Shown here in pieces: positions 41,176 through 49,813 of a stretch of 64,000 nt of DNA; position 1 is the first letter of the stretch; every line of letters begins with the position of its first letter. The notes under the pieces were generated by a model. It was given only the letters and a program-made list of their open reading frames with translations, did no database searches and had not been told where the DNA came from. Origin of the DNA: CADCTQ01 sp963844325 (GTDB lineage Bacteria; Bacteroidota; Bacteroidia; Cytophagales; 172606-1); assembly GCA_963844325.1 (NCBI GenBank), contig CAWJNV010000002.1, positions 6,200,001 to 6,264,000 on the forward strand, read 5' to 3'. The translations under genes and the position numbers were made by a program.

Positions 41176-43146
41176 ATGCGTAAACCCCTACTCCCTTTCG
41201 CAACGACTTTTTTGCCGGCCGCGTGGCGCCTTGCACTGGCGGTATTGCTTTGCTTCGGCGGGCCTGGCCGGGCCGCCGCCCAGACCCCGGTGGAGCGGTA
41301 CGGCGCCCTCACCGTGAGCGGCAACAAAATTCTTGACAAGAACAACCAACCCGTGAGCCTGGCCGGTCCCAGCCTGTTCTGGAGCAACGCCGGCTGGGGC
41401 GGCGAACGGTTCTACACCTCCGGCGCCGTGAGCTACGTGAAGACCGACTGGAACGCTACCATCGTGCGGGCCGCCATGGGCGTGGAAGACAGCGGCGGGT
41501 ACTTGCAGGACCAAGCCCGCGAAAAACAGAAAGTACGCGCCGTGGTGGATGCGGCCATTGCCGCCGGCATGTACGTGATCATCGACTGGCACTCGCACCA
41601 CGCCGAAAGCTACCGTTCCCAGGCCGTGGCCTTCTTTACGGAAATGGCCCAGCTCTACGGCACCAAACCCAACGTCATTTTTGAAATTTACAACGAGCCG
41701 CTGCAAATTTCCTGGAGCAGTACCATCAAGCCTTACGCCGAAGCCGTGATCGGGGCCATCCGCGGCACCGGCTCCAACAACCTGGTGGTGGTGGGTACGC
41801 CTACCTGGAGCCAGCGGGTAGACGAGGCCGCCAACGACCCCATCACCCGATACGCCAACGTGGCCTACACGCTGCACTTCTACGCGGCCACCCACAAGCA
41901 GTCCCTGCGCGACATCGCCACCACGGCCCTGAGCAAAAACATCGCCCTGTTCGTCACCGAGTGGGGCGCCGTGGACGCCTCCGGCGGCGGTTCCGTAGAC
42001 CAGACTTCCACCAGCGAGTGGATGAACTTCCTCAAGCAACACCAGATCAGCCACCTCAACTGGGCCCTCAACGACAAGGCCGAAGCGGCCTCCGCCCTCC
42101 GGCCCGGCGTAAGTGCCACGGGCGGCTGGACGGCCTCCGACTACACCCCCTCGGGCACGCTGGTGCGCAACATCGTGCGGGGCTGGGGCGCCCCCCCCAC
42201 TACCCCCACCAACACGCCCCCCGTGGCCAGGGCTACGGCTACGCCCACCAGCGGCGCTGCTCCCCTGGCCGTGCGGTTCAGCGCTTCCGGCTCCACCGAC
42301 GCCAACGGCGACGCCCTGACCTTCTCCTGGACGTTCGGCAACGGCGCCACCGGCACCGGGGCCACCCCGTCGTACACCTACACCACGGCCGGCACGTACG
42401 TAGCCACCGTGACTGCCAGCGACGGCAAGGGCGGTTCGAGCCAGGCCAGCGTAACCATCACGGCCACGGGTTCCACGCCGGGCGGCACCACGTGCAAGTT
42501 CGGCACGCCGCGGGCCACGGCGCTGCCCACCGTGCACCAGTCGTACAAGTACGCCCACGTGATCGGCACGGGCGGCCCCAACCTGAGCAACCTCACCGAC
42601 TTCACCATCAACTGGGACCTTGCCAACCGCGGACTGTACCAGTTCTCGGCCAGCACCAGCAACGGCGTGCCCAACTGGTACGTAGACCTGCTGCCCAAGA
42701 CCACCCATACGTTCGCCGCGGCGCAGCCGGCCTGCACCATTTCGGGTTCCGGCTTTGCGGGCCTCGACGGTGCCTACTGGGTCACCCTCGACGGCACAAA
42801 CCTGGTGCTGGTGCAGAAGCTGGGCAACTTCACCATCTACTTCAGCAACGCGGCTACCCGCCCCGCCTGCACCGCCAGCCGGCTTTCGGCGCAGGAGGCC
42901 GGCACCGAACGGCTGCGCGTGTTCCCGGTTCCGTTCACCAACCGGCTCACCATTGACTTGAGCGGCATTGCCGGCGTGCAGCAGGTGGAATTGTTCAACG
43001 CCCAGGGACAACGCGTGCAGGCCTTCGACGGCGGAATGATCGGGTCGGGCAACGTGGTCATGCCCGCTCCCGCGACCGGCAACGTGTTCCTGTTGCGGGT
43101 GACGGCCCGCGACCAGGTGTATACCCGCAAGCTGGTGCGGCAGTAA
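41176..43146 (+). CDS. secreted GH5 endoglucanase with PKD and T9SS sorting domain
   Basis: This 656-aa protein has a signal peptide (to about residue 36) and a GH5 catalytic barrel at about 40-335. Acid/base Glu174 is in FEIYNEP, nucleophile Glu261 in LFVTEWGAV, and DWHSHHAE and YTLHFYAATH are typical subsite residues of GH5_2-like cellulases. A PKD domain follows (about 347-432, ending GTYVATVTASDGKGG). A Cys-containing module of about 125 aa comes next (CKFGTPRATALPTVHQSYKY to ATRPAC) that I cannot name, perhaps carbohydrate-binding. The C-terminal type A T9SS sorting domain (RVFPVPFTNRLTIDLSGI, ending YTRKLVRQ) closes it. The enzyme cleaves internal beta-1,4-glucan bonds outside the cell. 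Confidence 0.93.
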   Translation: MRKPLLPFATTFLPAAWRLALAVLLCFGGPGRAAAQTPVERYGALTVSGNKILDKNNQPVSLAGPSLFWSNAGWGGERFYTSGAVSYVKTDWNATIVRAAMGVEDSGGYLQDQAREKQKVRAVVDAAIAAGMYVIIDWHSHHAESYRSQAVAFFTEMAQLYGTKPNVIFEIYNEPLQISWSSTIKPYAEAVIGAIRGTGSNNLVVVGTPTWSQRVDEAANDPITRYANVAYTLHFYAATHKQSLRDIATTALSKNIALFVTEWGAVDASGGGSVDQTSTSEWMNFLKQHQISHLNWALNDKAEAASALRPGVSATGGWTASDYTPSGTLVRNIVRGWGAPPTTPTNTPPVARATATPTSGAAPLAVRFSASGSTDANGDALTFSWTFGNGATGTGATPSYTYTTAGTYVATVTASDGKGGSSQASVTITATGSTPGGTTCKFGTPRATALPTVHQSYKYAHVIGTGGPNLSNLTDFTINWDLANRGLYQFSASTSNGVPNWYVDLLPKTTHTFAAAQPACTISGSGFAGLDGAYWVTLDGTNLVLVQKLGNFTIYFSNAATRPACTASRLSAQEAGTERLRVFPVPFTNRLTIDLSGIAGVQQVELFNAQGQRVQAFDGGMIGSGNVVMPAPATGNVFLLRVTARDQVYTRKLVRQ

Positions 43147-43664
43147 CGGCATGAATGCGCATTGCAGATTCACCTTTCGTAAAACACAGCCAAGCAAAAA
43201 CCCGCCAGCGTTTATAGGGTCATCGCCCCGGATCAGAGGCATTGGAGAACAGCAGTAAGACAGGCGGTAGTGGTCAGCTGAATTGACCAGGAAGGTTGTA
43301 TGGCGGTATGGTTGTATGGCTATATGGTTGGCAGTCAGATTGTAAGTAGACGTGTTGTCTACCAGAAACTCAACCGTATCCAAGGCACCCTCTCCAGCGG
43401 ACACGAACCACCTTACCCAGTGATACGCCTCGTGTAAATCCAGCTGCGCGATAAAACCTTCCAGCCGCAAGATCAGGTCGGCGGGAATATCATGGACGGC
43501 TCCCCCGGTTGACTTCACGCCGTAAGCACTCCGGGTTGGTGTTCGCAGTGAACGATCCAGCCGCCACCGGGCGTGGGAACCGGGATCGTAAGGCGTTCTC
43601 CGAGGGTTCGTGCGTACTGTTTTGGCAGGTGTATTTGTTGGAATGGCAATGGGGTGGAGCGTTT
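43147..43664. other. non-coding region with one octamer array and possible gene debris
   Basis: 518 bp after the cellulase. A short octamer array (GTATGGCGGTATGGTTGTAT then GGCTATATGG, 43298-43330) belongs to the ATGGYTRW family but has no second arm here. Minus-strand 43340-43620 is open and has protein-like composition, yet it is interrupted by the repeat on one side and matches no family I recognise. It may be a remnant. Confidence 0.4.
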
Positions 43665-45680
43665 TTATTGAACTACTTTGAAGTTGCCTTGCATGACGTA
43701 GGCATGTCCCGGGTAAGTACATACAAAGGTGTAGTTGCCGGGAGTAGCGGGCGCTTCAAAATAAATAGCTTCCGAAGCGTTGGGTTGCAGTAAATTCGTA
43801 TGAAAAAGGACTTCGGCGGTATTGGGTACGTAACTCAATTCCGACCCTTTCAAACCCAGTTTCAGGGCCATGTCGCCCACCTTGGCCGCGGTTCCGGGTT
43901 TTACAATTACGCAGTTGTGGGTCATATCATCGTTGTTGTTAAAGACCAGCTTGATTTTGCTGCCGGCTTTGACCTGCACGTCGCTCACGCTGAATTTCAG
44001 CCCCGGCTTGGTGCCAATGCTGATTACCTGGTCGGGTTGCCCCCAGCCGGAAGGCATCCTGGTCAACCGCTTGGCCGGTCCGGACTTGGCAGGCGCCGGA
44101 TTTTCGGGGGCATCTTTTGCGGCGGCCAATGCCGGGTGGTTATGCACTTTCACCAACTGGGCCGGGGAAAGCCTGGCTGCTTCTCCCGGGGGAATCTGGT
44201 TAAGGGTATAATAGCCTGCGTTGTGCAGCAAAGGAGTACCCGTTTGGGATTTGATGTCTCCCAGTTTCACCTCGTGAATATACCCCTGGCGCAACCCTTC
44301 CAGTACCAAACGTACTTTTTTGCCGTCTTCGGCAACCACAATTCCCTTGAGCCTGCCTGGCTGGCTGTTGATCACCGGACTGCCGTAGTGATGGTGGTAC
44401 TTATAGGTGAAACTGTTCAGTTCGTAATTAGCAGCATCCCCGGCCGTCTTTTTGTCGACGGGCAGGGTAAATTCAATCTCAAATCCATCGGGCCGGGCCT
44501 GAATATTTTTCATTTCGAACGGCGTTTTTCCGGTCCAGATCAGTCTTTGCAAAGCAAAATCTTCCTTTCCCGTACTGGACCAGCCCCGGCTGGTCATCCC
44601 GCCGAACAAAGAACCATCCAAACCCCAGCGCAGGCGCAGCAACCCGGAGGCAAATCCTTCCCGGAAGGGAAAACAAGCGCCCTGGTAGTTGCCGTTTACT
44701 TTTTCCAGGGTCATGCGCATAATCTTGGAGTGGCCCTGGTCCGCGACCAGGTAATGGCCGGCAAACGGCCCGAAGGCGCCCCCCGTCGTATCTTCGACAA
44801 TATCAGAAGTGGAAATTCCCATCAGCGTGTGGGGAAACCACACGGCGGGTACTTTGATGGCTTTGATTTTCCGGGCTGCTTCGTGCATGGGTTCTCCATT
44901 GTCTACCGCTAGCAGATCGTTTTTGGTCAGTTTTAGGGGAGAATCCGGCTCCTGGGTCCAGTTAAGGCTGCCGGCATTGCCGGCAAAGTCTCCTTTTTCC
45001 AGGTGCGTCACCCGGCCCGAACCGACCCAATCGCCCTGGTTTTCGGCGTAAAATACATCCCCCTGCGCATTGATGGTGAAACCGGCCGGGGAACGCAATC
45101 CCGCGGCTATCGGCTCCATTTTGCCGTCCTGGTGCACTTTCATCAACCATCCGTGCCACTTCGACAGGCTTTCTCCGTACCCGACCCAGGCCACGTTGAG
45201 GGTAATGAGCATATCCCCGTTCTGGTCGAAAATGGGGCCGTAGGCGTATTCGTGGTAATTGCCGCTCAATTCGATCTTGCAGACGGGCTCGTACAGGTCG
45301 GCCTGGCCGTCGTGGTCGGTATCGGTAAGTTTGGTCAGTTCGCCCCGTTGGGTGCAGTAGAAGGAGCCATCTTTGTAGGCCAGCCCCAGTACTTCGTGCA
45401 GACCGGAAGCAAAAAGGGTATAATGAGGCGTGCCGGTGGTGGCGTACGGGTTGTCAATCAGCCAGATTTCGCCCCGGCGGGTACTTACGCCCAGTCGTCC
45501 GTCGGGCAATACCGCCAGGCCGCCTACCTCCAGTTTTACCTCTTCAGGAATCGATATGGTTTTGATCGGGAAGAAGTCATCCTCAGTTTGGGGCTGGGAC
45601 TGGGCCCTGGCCAGGGAGCCCGAAACCAGCAGGCTGATGGTTGCTATTTTTGCTTTATGAAATACCGAAGTCGTTTTCAT
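43665..45680 (-). CDS. secreted beta-propeller-cupredoxin fusion protein
   Basis: This 671-aa protein has a signal peptide (ending SLARAQ). Residues 35-400 form a soluble-glucose-dehydrogenase-like six-bladed propeller (GGLAVLPDGRLGVSTRRGEI, GLRSPAGFTINAQGDVFYAE, AGHYLVADQGHSKIMRM). A beta-rich linker follows. The last 110 residues are a plastocyanin/azurin-type domain with a full type-1 copper set: His in NDDMTHNCVI, Cys in FVCTYPGHAYVM, then His and Met in the same loop. It is probably a periplasmic or exported redox protein that passes electrons from propeller-bound chemistry to copper. It follows the PA14/DUF1080 gene by 93 bp, likely one operon. Confidence 0.9.
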   Translation of the reverse strand: MKTTSVFHKAKIATISLLVSGSLARAQSQPQTEDDFFPIKTISIPEEVKLEVGGLAVLPDGRLGVSTRRGEIWLIDNPYATTGTPHYTLFASGLHEVLGLAYKDGSFYCTQRGELTKLTDTDHDGQADLYEPVCKIELSGNYHEYAYGPIFDQNGDMLITLNVAWVGYGESLSKWHGWLMKVHQDGKMEPIAAGLRSPAGFTINAQGDVFYAENQGDWVGSGRVTHLEKGDFAGNAGSLNWTQEPDSPLKLTKNDLLAVDNGEPMHEAARKIKAIKVPAVWFPHTLMGISTSDIVEDTTGGAFGPFAGHYLVADQGHSKIMRMTLEKVNGNYQGACFPFREGFASGLLRLRWGLDGSLFGGMTSRGWSSTGKEDFALQRLIWTGKTPFEMKNIQARPDGFEIEFTLPVDKKTAGDAANYELNSFTYKYHHHYGSPVINSQPGRLKGIVVAEDGKKVRLVLEGLRQGYIHEVKLGDIKSQTGTPLLHNAGYYTLNQIPPGEAARLSPAQLVKVHNHPALAAAKDAPENPAPAKSGPAKRLTRMPSGWGQPDQVISIGTKPGLKFSVSDVQVKAGSKIKLVFNNNDDMTHNCVIVKPGTAAKVGDMALKLGLKGSELSYVPNTAEVLFHTNLLQPNASEAIYFEAPATPGNYTFVCTYPGHAYVMQGNFKVVQ

Positions 45681-45773
45681 GAGAGAAGGATCGGGGAAGG
45701 ATTGGGTGAAGGGGTGCGAAACCGGCTTGAACGATGCCAGGCGGGGGATAAATCCGTTACAGTAGCTTTCCGG

Positions 45774-47669
45774 CTACCAGATCACGGTGTACGTGAGTTG
45801 ATTGGAGGCATTCTTGCCCGATGACTGGGGTACCACCAGGGCTCTCCCCCCGTTTTTGTCCTGAATGATTGGTTTGACCCGGGCGTCGGGTGGCAACTGC
45901 ACGTAATACCCCCCCGTTTCGTTTTCGATGCGATACACGCCTTTGCCTATTTCCGCCACAGTTTTGCCTTCAGCCAGCCGGAACGCGAGTTGTTTGCCGG
46001 CCGGCGCCTGGCTCACGGTCACCTGCCGGACCCAGCCTTTGCCGTTCTCGAAAGGTTGAAACCGGTCGGCAATCTGCACGCCGTGGTATTGGTAGCTGAA
46101 GGTTGGGTAACGCTGGGAATCAAGGCGGTAGCCTTTGTAGATCAATTCCGTTTTGTCATCCAGGCTGTCGGGGAGCATTTGGGAGGCATCGCTGTAGATC
46201 GTTACCGGGCATTTACCGGAAGCCGTCACCCGTGCCCCCAGGGGAGCGGCGGTCTGGGGTTCGCCCCGTTCGAACCACATTTCGGTGGTATTCAGAAAGG
46301 GGCCTTTCCAGAAGCAGAGCACCCCGGCCTGGTTCAGGTCGTAACTTAAATTCACCCCGGCGGGATCCCCCAGTGAAATGCAATGCGTTTTCTTGCGGCC
46401 TTCGTAATCGAGGAATGAACGAACCAGGACGGGCCGCGCCTGCGTTTTTACTTCGATGAGGGGCGTGGGGTCCGGTTCGGGCATCGATGGACCCGCGTGG
46501 AGTGCCAAGGGTTTACTGTTGGGCTTTTGCACAAACAAACCCAAACCTGGCTCGGCCCAGCCCGCATTCTTGAGGCAATGCACCTTGAAGGAATGCTCCC
46601 CGGCCGTCAGTGGGATACTGCCCTCCAGCGGCTTTCCTCTCAAGTAGCCCCAGGTGGGCTCAATCACGGCTTTTCCATTCACTTCCAGTTGCCCAATGCC
46701 CGTCACGGGCATGCTGAAGCGGTACGTGTCCGGCGTATTTACGACGAATGTTCCGGTAAATGCCAGATAATATTTGTCGCGGGCATCGGCCAACCGGTTG
46801 TCAATGGCTTCGGCGCTTCCTTTTCTGACCAGTTGGGCGGGCTTTACCTGATCGATCTTTTCGAGGTCTTTGCCTTCGTAATACGCGTAGCTGATGTCTT
46901 TTACGCCAAAGGCAAATTCGTCCAGAAAGGCATAACGCATGTTGCGGAACGCCACCGATCCGTGGTCTCCCTGGATCATTAAGGCACCTTTGGGTTTCTC
47001 ATCCGTGAAAGCGGCCGAACGGGTAGGCCCCGAGAGGAGGACGTTTTCGTGCAGGACCACCCCGTTGAGCGCTACTTTCACGAATTTTGCCGGCTTGACC
47101 TTCCGGCCGGCGGCATCGAAACGAGGGGCCTGGAATTCAATCCACAAGTGCTGCCACAGCCCCGGGGCAAAACAGGCATTGGTCCGGGCCGGGTGCCCCC
47201 CGTAACCTTTCTGTCCTTCAGGTTTGCTTTCGTCCCACCTTTCGTAGATGCTGCCGCAGTCCTGAGCGCCGGGTGACTTTACGCCCCAGCTGTCGAACAA
47301 CTGAATTTCGTAACGGCCTTGCAGGTAAATACCGGAATTAGCGCCTGCTGGCATCATAAAATCCGTTTCCAGGATCAAGTCCCCGTGTTCAAAAGTGGTG
47401 AACAGGTTTTGGGAAGCCTGGTACTTAGGATCCTTTTCCGTAAGGGTATTGAGCAATATTCCCTGGCCGGGCGTGGCCCGGAACTGTCTCCCGGCAAAAC
47501 TACCGGCAACCTGGCCGGCAATGCTCCAGTTTTTGCCGGGTGATCTAAACCCGGAAAGGTCGTTGAGCGGAAAAGCCGTCAGCTGGTAAGGGCTGTACTG
47601 GGCAAAGGTACCCACGGAGGATAGCAGGAATACACTGCAAACACCAAGAAAACGGAGTGATCTTTTCAT
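45774..47669 (-). CDS. secreted DUF1080/PA14 carbohydrate-active protein
   Basis: This 631-aa protein has a signal peptide (LRFLGVCSVFLLSSVGTFAQ). The first domain, about 30-255, is a DUF1080/3-keto-disaccharide hydrolase-like concanavalin fold (GDLILETDFMMPAGANSGIY, LQGRYEIQLFDSWG, KGALMIQGDHGSVAFRNMRY). A PA14-like domain follows at about 270-395 (YYLAFTGTFVVNTPDTYRFS, GEHSFKVHCLKN). The C-terminal 230 residues resemble heme/propeller-associated domains found in Cytophagales operons. It probably binds or cleaves glycosides outside the inner membrane. It leads the two-gene operon with the propeller-cupredoxin protein, so joint oxidation and hydrolysis of a sugar substrate is plausible. Confidence 0.85.
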   Translation of the reverse strand: MKRSLRFLGVCSVFLLSSVGTFAQYSPYQLTAFPLNDLSGFRSPGKNWSIAGQVAGSFAGRQFRATPGQGILLNTLTEKDPKYQASQNLFTTFEHGDLILETDFMMPAGANSGIYLQGRYEIQLFDSWGVKSPGAQDCGSIYERWDESKPEGQKGYGGHPARTNACFAPGLWQHLWIEFQAPRFDAAGRKVKPAKFVKVALNGVVLHENVLLSGPTRSAAFTDEKPKGALMIQGDHGSVAFRNMRYAFLDEFAFGVKDISYAYYEGKDLEKIDQVKPAQLVRKGSAEAIDNRLADARDKYYLAFTGTFVVNTPDTYRFSMPVTGIGQLEVNGKAVIEPTWGYLRGKPLEGSIPLTAGEHSFKVHCLKNAGWAEPGLGLFVQKPNSKPLALHAGPSMPEPDPTPLIEVKTQARPVLVRSFLDYEGRKKTHCISLGDPAGVNLSYDLNQAGVLCFWKGPFLNTTEMWFERGEPQTAAPLGARVTASGKCPVTIYSDASQMLPDSLDDKTELIYKGYRLDSQRYPTFSYQYHGVQIADRFQPFENGKGWVRQVTVSQAPAGKQLAFRLAEGKTVAEIGKGVYRIENETGGYYVQLPPDARVKPIIQDKNGGRALVVPQSSGKNASNQLTYTVIW

Positions 47670-47753
47670 TTACTGTACGCGTAAGGGTAAGGGTTGCTGA
47701 AGGTGCATTAAAAGCAGCGGGAAGAGACGGTCCTAAAATAAAGTTTTACTGCT

Positions 47754-47930
47754 TCAAATCCGATGCTGGTTGGCAAAGTGAGTATAAGTATTGTAGTAGA
47801 TTACTATTGAGGTAACATCCTGGTCAGTAAAAACACCAAACTCAAATAAGTCTTTATCCTTTGCCACCTTCTCAAAGGTAATCGTTAACAACCGCTTCAG
47901 TTTTTGCACAAACGCTGTATACTTCTTCAT
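47754..47930 (-). CDS. truncated cassette gene D (58 aa)
   Basis: An ATG at 47930 opens a 58-aa frame: MKKYTAFVQKLKRLLTITFE, then KVAKDKDLFEFGVFTDQDVT and SIVIYYNTYTHFANQ. It resembles the beginning of DUF4303-type proteins, weakly and from memory. The cassette start GTTACCTGCAAGAAG lies at about 47971-47985, but no matching CTTGCAGGTAAC end or attC follows the stop, so this cassette has lost its 3' end. It is the last unit of the array. Confidence 0.45.
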   Translation of the reverse strand: MKKYTAFVQKLKRLLTITFEKVAKDKDLFEFGVFTDQDVTSIVIYYNTYTHFANQHRI

Positions 47931-47977
47931 CTGAACCTTTAAGCGCAATGAAGTTATTTGCCAATTCTTTCTTCTTG

Positions 47978-48075
47978 CAGGTAACGTACCGAAGCCACCC
48001 GACGCCGGGCCTTCCTGCTGAGGTCTGCGGTGGAGCAGGCCGGTGGTCGGAAGTGGCTGGTGTTGCCTGTATTGC
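47978..48075 (-). other. attC-like site C
   Basis: An imperfect palindrome of about 98 bp separates cassettes C and D. On the minus strand it starts GCAATACAGGCAACACC and has arms CCGACCACCGGCC and GGCCCGGCGTCGGG, ending in the core GTTACCTG. Its 5' end (GCAATACAGGCAAC) is complementary, with three mismatches, to the beginning of its own cassette (ATTACCTGTAATGC), as expected for integron attC sites. Confidence 0.65.
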
Positions 48076-48097
48076 TTATTTGTCTTTCGTTTCTCCT

Positions 48098-48406
48098 TCA
48101 ACTGTATATCCGGTACAGACCGTACAGGGAACTACACACTCCTGATAAGAGAATTACACTAAGTTGGAGCATCATCGCTCCTGCTGACTTTTGCTTCTTT
48201 TTGTAAAGGTTGAACGTCCAAACCGTTAGTATACTATAATAGCCTGAAGCGAACAGTAGTCTTATTAAAAAGTACGGGTCGGGCCTTTCCCCAAAATCAA
48301 GGGACAAATTACCTATAAACATTATCCATGTCAGCGTCCCCCATATTCCCAGCAGGAAGAAGTAAGCTAAAATTACCAGAGCCAGTATACGTAGTGCTAA
48401 TATCAT
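48098..48406 (-). CDS. cassette gene C: small membrane protein
   Basis: This 102-aa protein has three hydrophobic helices (ILALRILALVILAYFFLLGI, YSILTVWTFNLYKKK, MMLQLSVILLSGVCSSLYGL). It has no recognisable family. The gene fits almost exactly between two attC-like palindromes: its ATG is 12 bp into the cassette and its stop is about 23 bp before attC-C. A hypothetical short protein of this sort is typical cassette cargo. Base composition is AT-richer than the neighbouring chromosome. Confidence 0.6.
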   Translation of the reverse strand: MILALRILALVILAYFFLLGIWGTLTWIMFIGNLSLDFGERPDPYFLIRLLFASGYYSILTVWTFNLYKKKQKSAGAMMLQLSVILLSGVCSSLYGLYRIYS

Positions 48407-48417
48407 TTTGCATTACA

Positions 48418-48517
48418 GGTAATGGACCAAACCCAACCGCATACCAGTCCCGTTGCGCTTTAGCCCTGCGCTGGGGAAGGGCTGGTTGTCGGATTTTGTG
48501 CGGTGTTAGCAGTTGTT
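48418..48517 (-). other. attC-like site B
   Basis: An imperfect palindrome separates cassettes B and C. On the minus strand it starts AATAACAACTGCTAACACC, includes CCGACAACCAGCCCTTCCCC and its inverted partner, and ends GGTTGGGTTTGGTCC before ATTACCTG. The AACTGCTAAC start is complementary to the GTTAGCAGTT start of its own cassette. The core here reads ATT rather than GTT. Confidence 0.65.
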
Positions 48518-48984
48518 ATTTCTTCTAACTTTATTCTGAGTTCCTCTAATGTAGCCGCAGGAAGGCCTGTTTTACCTTCTGATATCTTCACCAAGGCACT
48601 ATGTGAATTAAATATACGGACGCTTTCCAGTTTATTTGGTTCATCCTCCTGCCATTTTAACTTTATATGCAAATGCTCAAAAGGGATGCCCTGTTTAATC
48701 ACTGGGCTTATTACCCATAAATATTCCACTGTTATCACTCTTGCCTGGTAATCGATTTGCAGGCTTACAAAGGTCTTCTCAGAACAAATGATAATACTAC
48801 AAAGAACAAGAAACAGGATACATGATTTGTAGTCAACCTGTAAAGGCTCTCCCCAATAGAAGCTTACCAGAGGAATGAGTGAGAGTGAGGTCAAACATAG
48901 GACTATAGCTAGAATTTCACGGAAATAGTATAAACGTGGCCTCGGGCTTCTATTCCTAAATTCAACCTTTCCAGTCTGGTTCAT
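48460..48984 (-). CDS. cassette gene B: two-helix membrane protein
   Basis: This 174-aa protein has two transmembrane helices (FREILAIVLCLTSLSLIPLV and KSCILFLVLCSIIICSEKTF) and a cytoplasmic or periplasmic beta-rich part (VSLQIDYQARVITVEYLWVI, PFEHLHIKLKWQEDEP). The family is unknown. The last 18 or so residues (NTAQNPTTSPSPAQG) are encoded by attC-B itself, so the stop codon lies inside the recombination site. The ATG is about 15 bp after the GTTAGCAG cassette start, leaving hardly any leader; expression probably comes from upstream. Confidence 0.65.
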   Translation of the reverse strand: MNQTGKVEFRNRSPRPRLYYFREILAIVLCLTSLSLIPLVSFYWGEPLQVDYKSCILFLVLCSIIICSEKTFVSLQIDYQARVITVEYLWVISPVIKQGIPFEHLHIKLKWQEDEPNKLESVRIFNSHSALVKISEGKTGLPAATLEELRIKLEEITTANTAQNPTTSPSPAQG

Positions 48985-48997
48985 ATTTCAATAACTG

Positions 48998-49090
48998 CTA
49001 ACGGAACTAGGCTTCCCGACGCCGTCCCATCACGGTGGGGCCCCGCGGTGAGGCAGGGCGGTGGTCGGTCGAAGCCGGTGTTATGGTGCG
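48998..49090 (-). other. attC-like site A
   Basis: A palindrome of about 93 bp separates cassettes A and B. Minus strand: GCACCATAACACCGGCTTCG, then CCGACCACCGCCCTGCC, a GC-rich apex, GGGACGGCGTCGGGAAGCC and TTCC before the GTTAGCAG core. The first 10 bases are the exact reverse complement of the start of cassette A (GTTATGGTGC). Confidence 0.7.
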
Positions 49091-49644
49091 TTTTTCAACT
49101 CATTTTTCTTAATTTCAAAATAGCTGGCATATTCCGTTACTGGTTGGCCTGCATCATCAAAAGCCCGGATTACTTTATTATCAATTACAAACAAGGTATC
49201 GGGTATAAAATCATTCTCATATGGTTTAGCCTTAAAGATAATTTTATTACCCGCAAGCGAATAATTGCCTTCAAACTTAACATCAGTAAAAGGATTGGAA
49301 GAGATAACTTCAAACCGGTTATTTTCGCGGAGCTTTAAATGGATAGCGGAACGGTCATCCATAAGGGTGGCTTCTAAAACAATACTGCTCTTAAATAATT
49401 CGAAAGAAGCTACTTCAATACCTGCTACTATTGCAATTGCAGCTACATTCATCAGAATGACTGACTTGCTTCTATGACTTATTCCCAGCCCTAAACTGAC
49501 TATCATTCCCAACAAAGCCAGTGCTACCGGAAACGCTGCCAAAATCCAAAGCTTCTCCCAAAGGTAATCCTTCGTAAAATAAATCAATAAGAAGATGAGG
49601 CTCACCCCCAAGGCTATCCGTCCATTGTGTTCTTTTTTCTTCAT
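49081..49644 (-). CDS. cassette gene A: membrane protein with soluble C-terminus
   Basis: This 187-aa protein has three hydrophobic helices (RIALGVSLIFLLIYFTKDYL, LWILAAFPVALALLGMIVSL, SVILMNVAAIAIVAGIEVAS) and a beta-rich lipocalin-like C-terminal part (DVKFEGNYSLAGNKIIFKAK). It has no family I recognise. The TAA stop overlaps the first bases of attC-A, and the ATG is 17 bp after the cassette's GTTATGGTGC start, so the gene fills its cassette completely. It is the first cassette, next to the integrase remnant. Confidence 0.68.
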   Translation of the reverse strand: MKKKEHNGRIALGVSLIFLLIYFTKDYLWEKLWILAAFPVALALLGMIVSLGLGISHRSKSVILMNVAAIAIVAGIEVASFELFKSSIVLEATLMDDRSAIHLKLRENNRFEVISSNPFTDVKFEGNYSLAGNKIIFKAKPYENDFIPDTLFVIDNKVIRAFDDAGQPVTEYASYFEIKKNELKNAP

Positions 49645-49654
49645 TTTTAATGCA

Positions 49655-49702
49655 CCATAACATTCAAATACCCGAAACTACCCCTGGTTGTTTCGGGTAT
49701 TT
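49655..49702 (-). other. array leading end with a 13-bp hairpin
   Basis: The cassette A start (GTTATGG, at 49655-49661 on the minus strand) is preceded by a perfect hairpin, AAATACCCGAAAC (49666-49678) with GTTTCGGGTATTT (49690-49702). It could be the terminator of the former integrase gene or part of the attI-like site. Confidence 0.5.
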
Positions 49703-49813
49703 CCACTATAGACGAAACGGCTGAAGCGACAGTCAGAAGGGGCAATTTTTGCAAAAGACCTCACTTGGACCAGCATAGGCTTTAGCGTATTCATGCTTCA
49801 ATAAACAATAATC

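Noticed and set aside
43340..43620. Possible toxin-like protein on the minus strand
   Set aside because: A stretch recalls small toxin-type proteins only faintly, lacks a start and runs into a repeat; kept as debris, not as a gene.
41188..43722. An 844-codon open frame antisense to the cellulase
   Set aside because: The sense strand encodes an intact GH5 enzyme; the antisense product is Gly/Val/His-rich without motifs.
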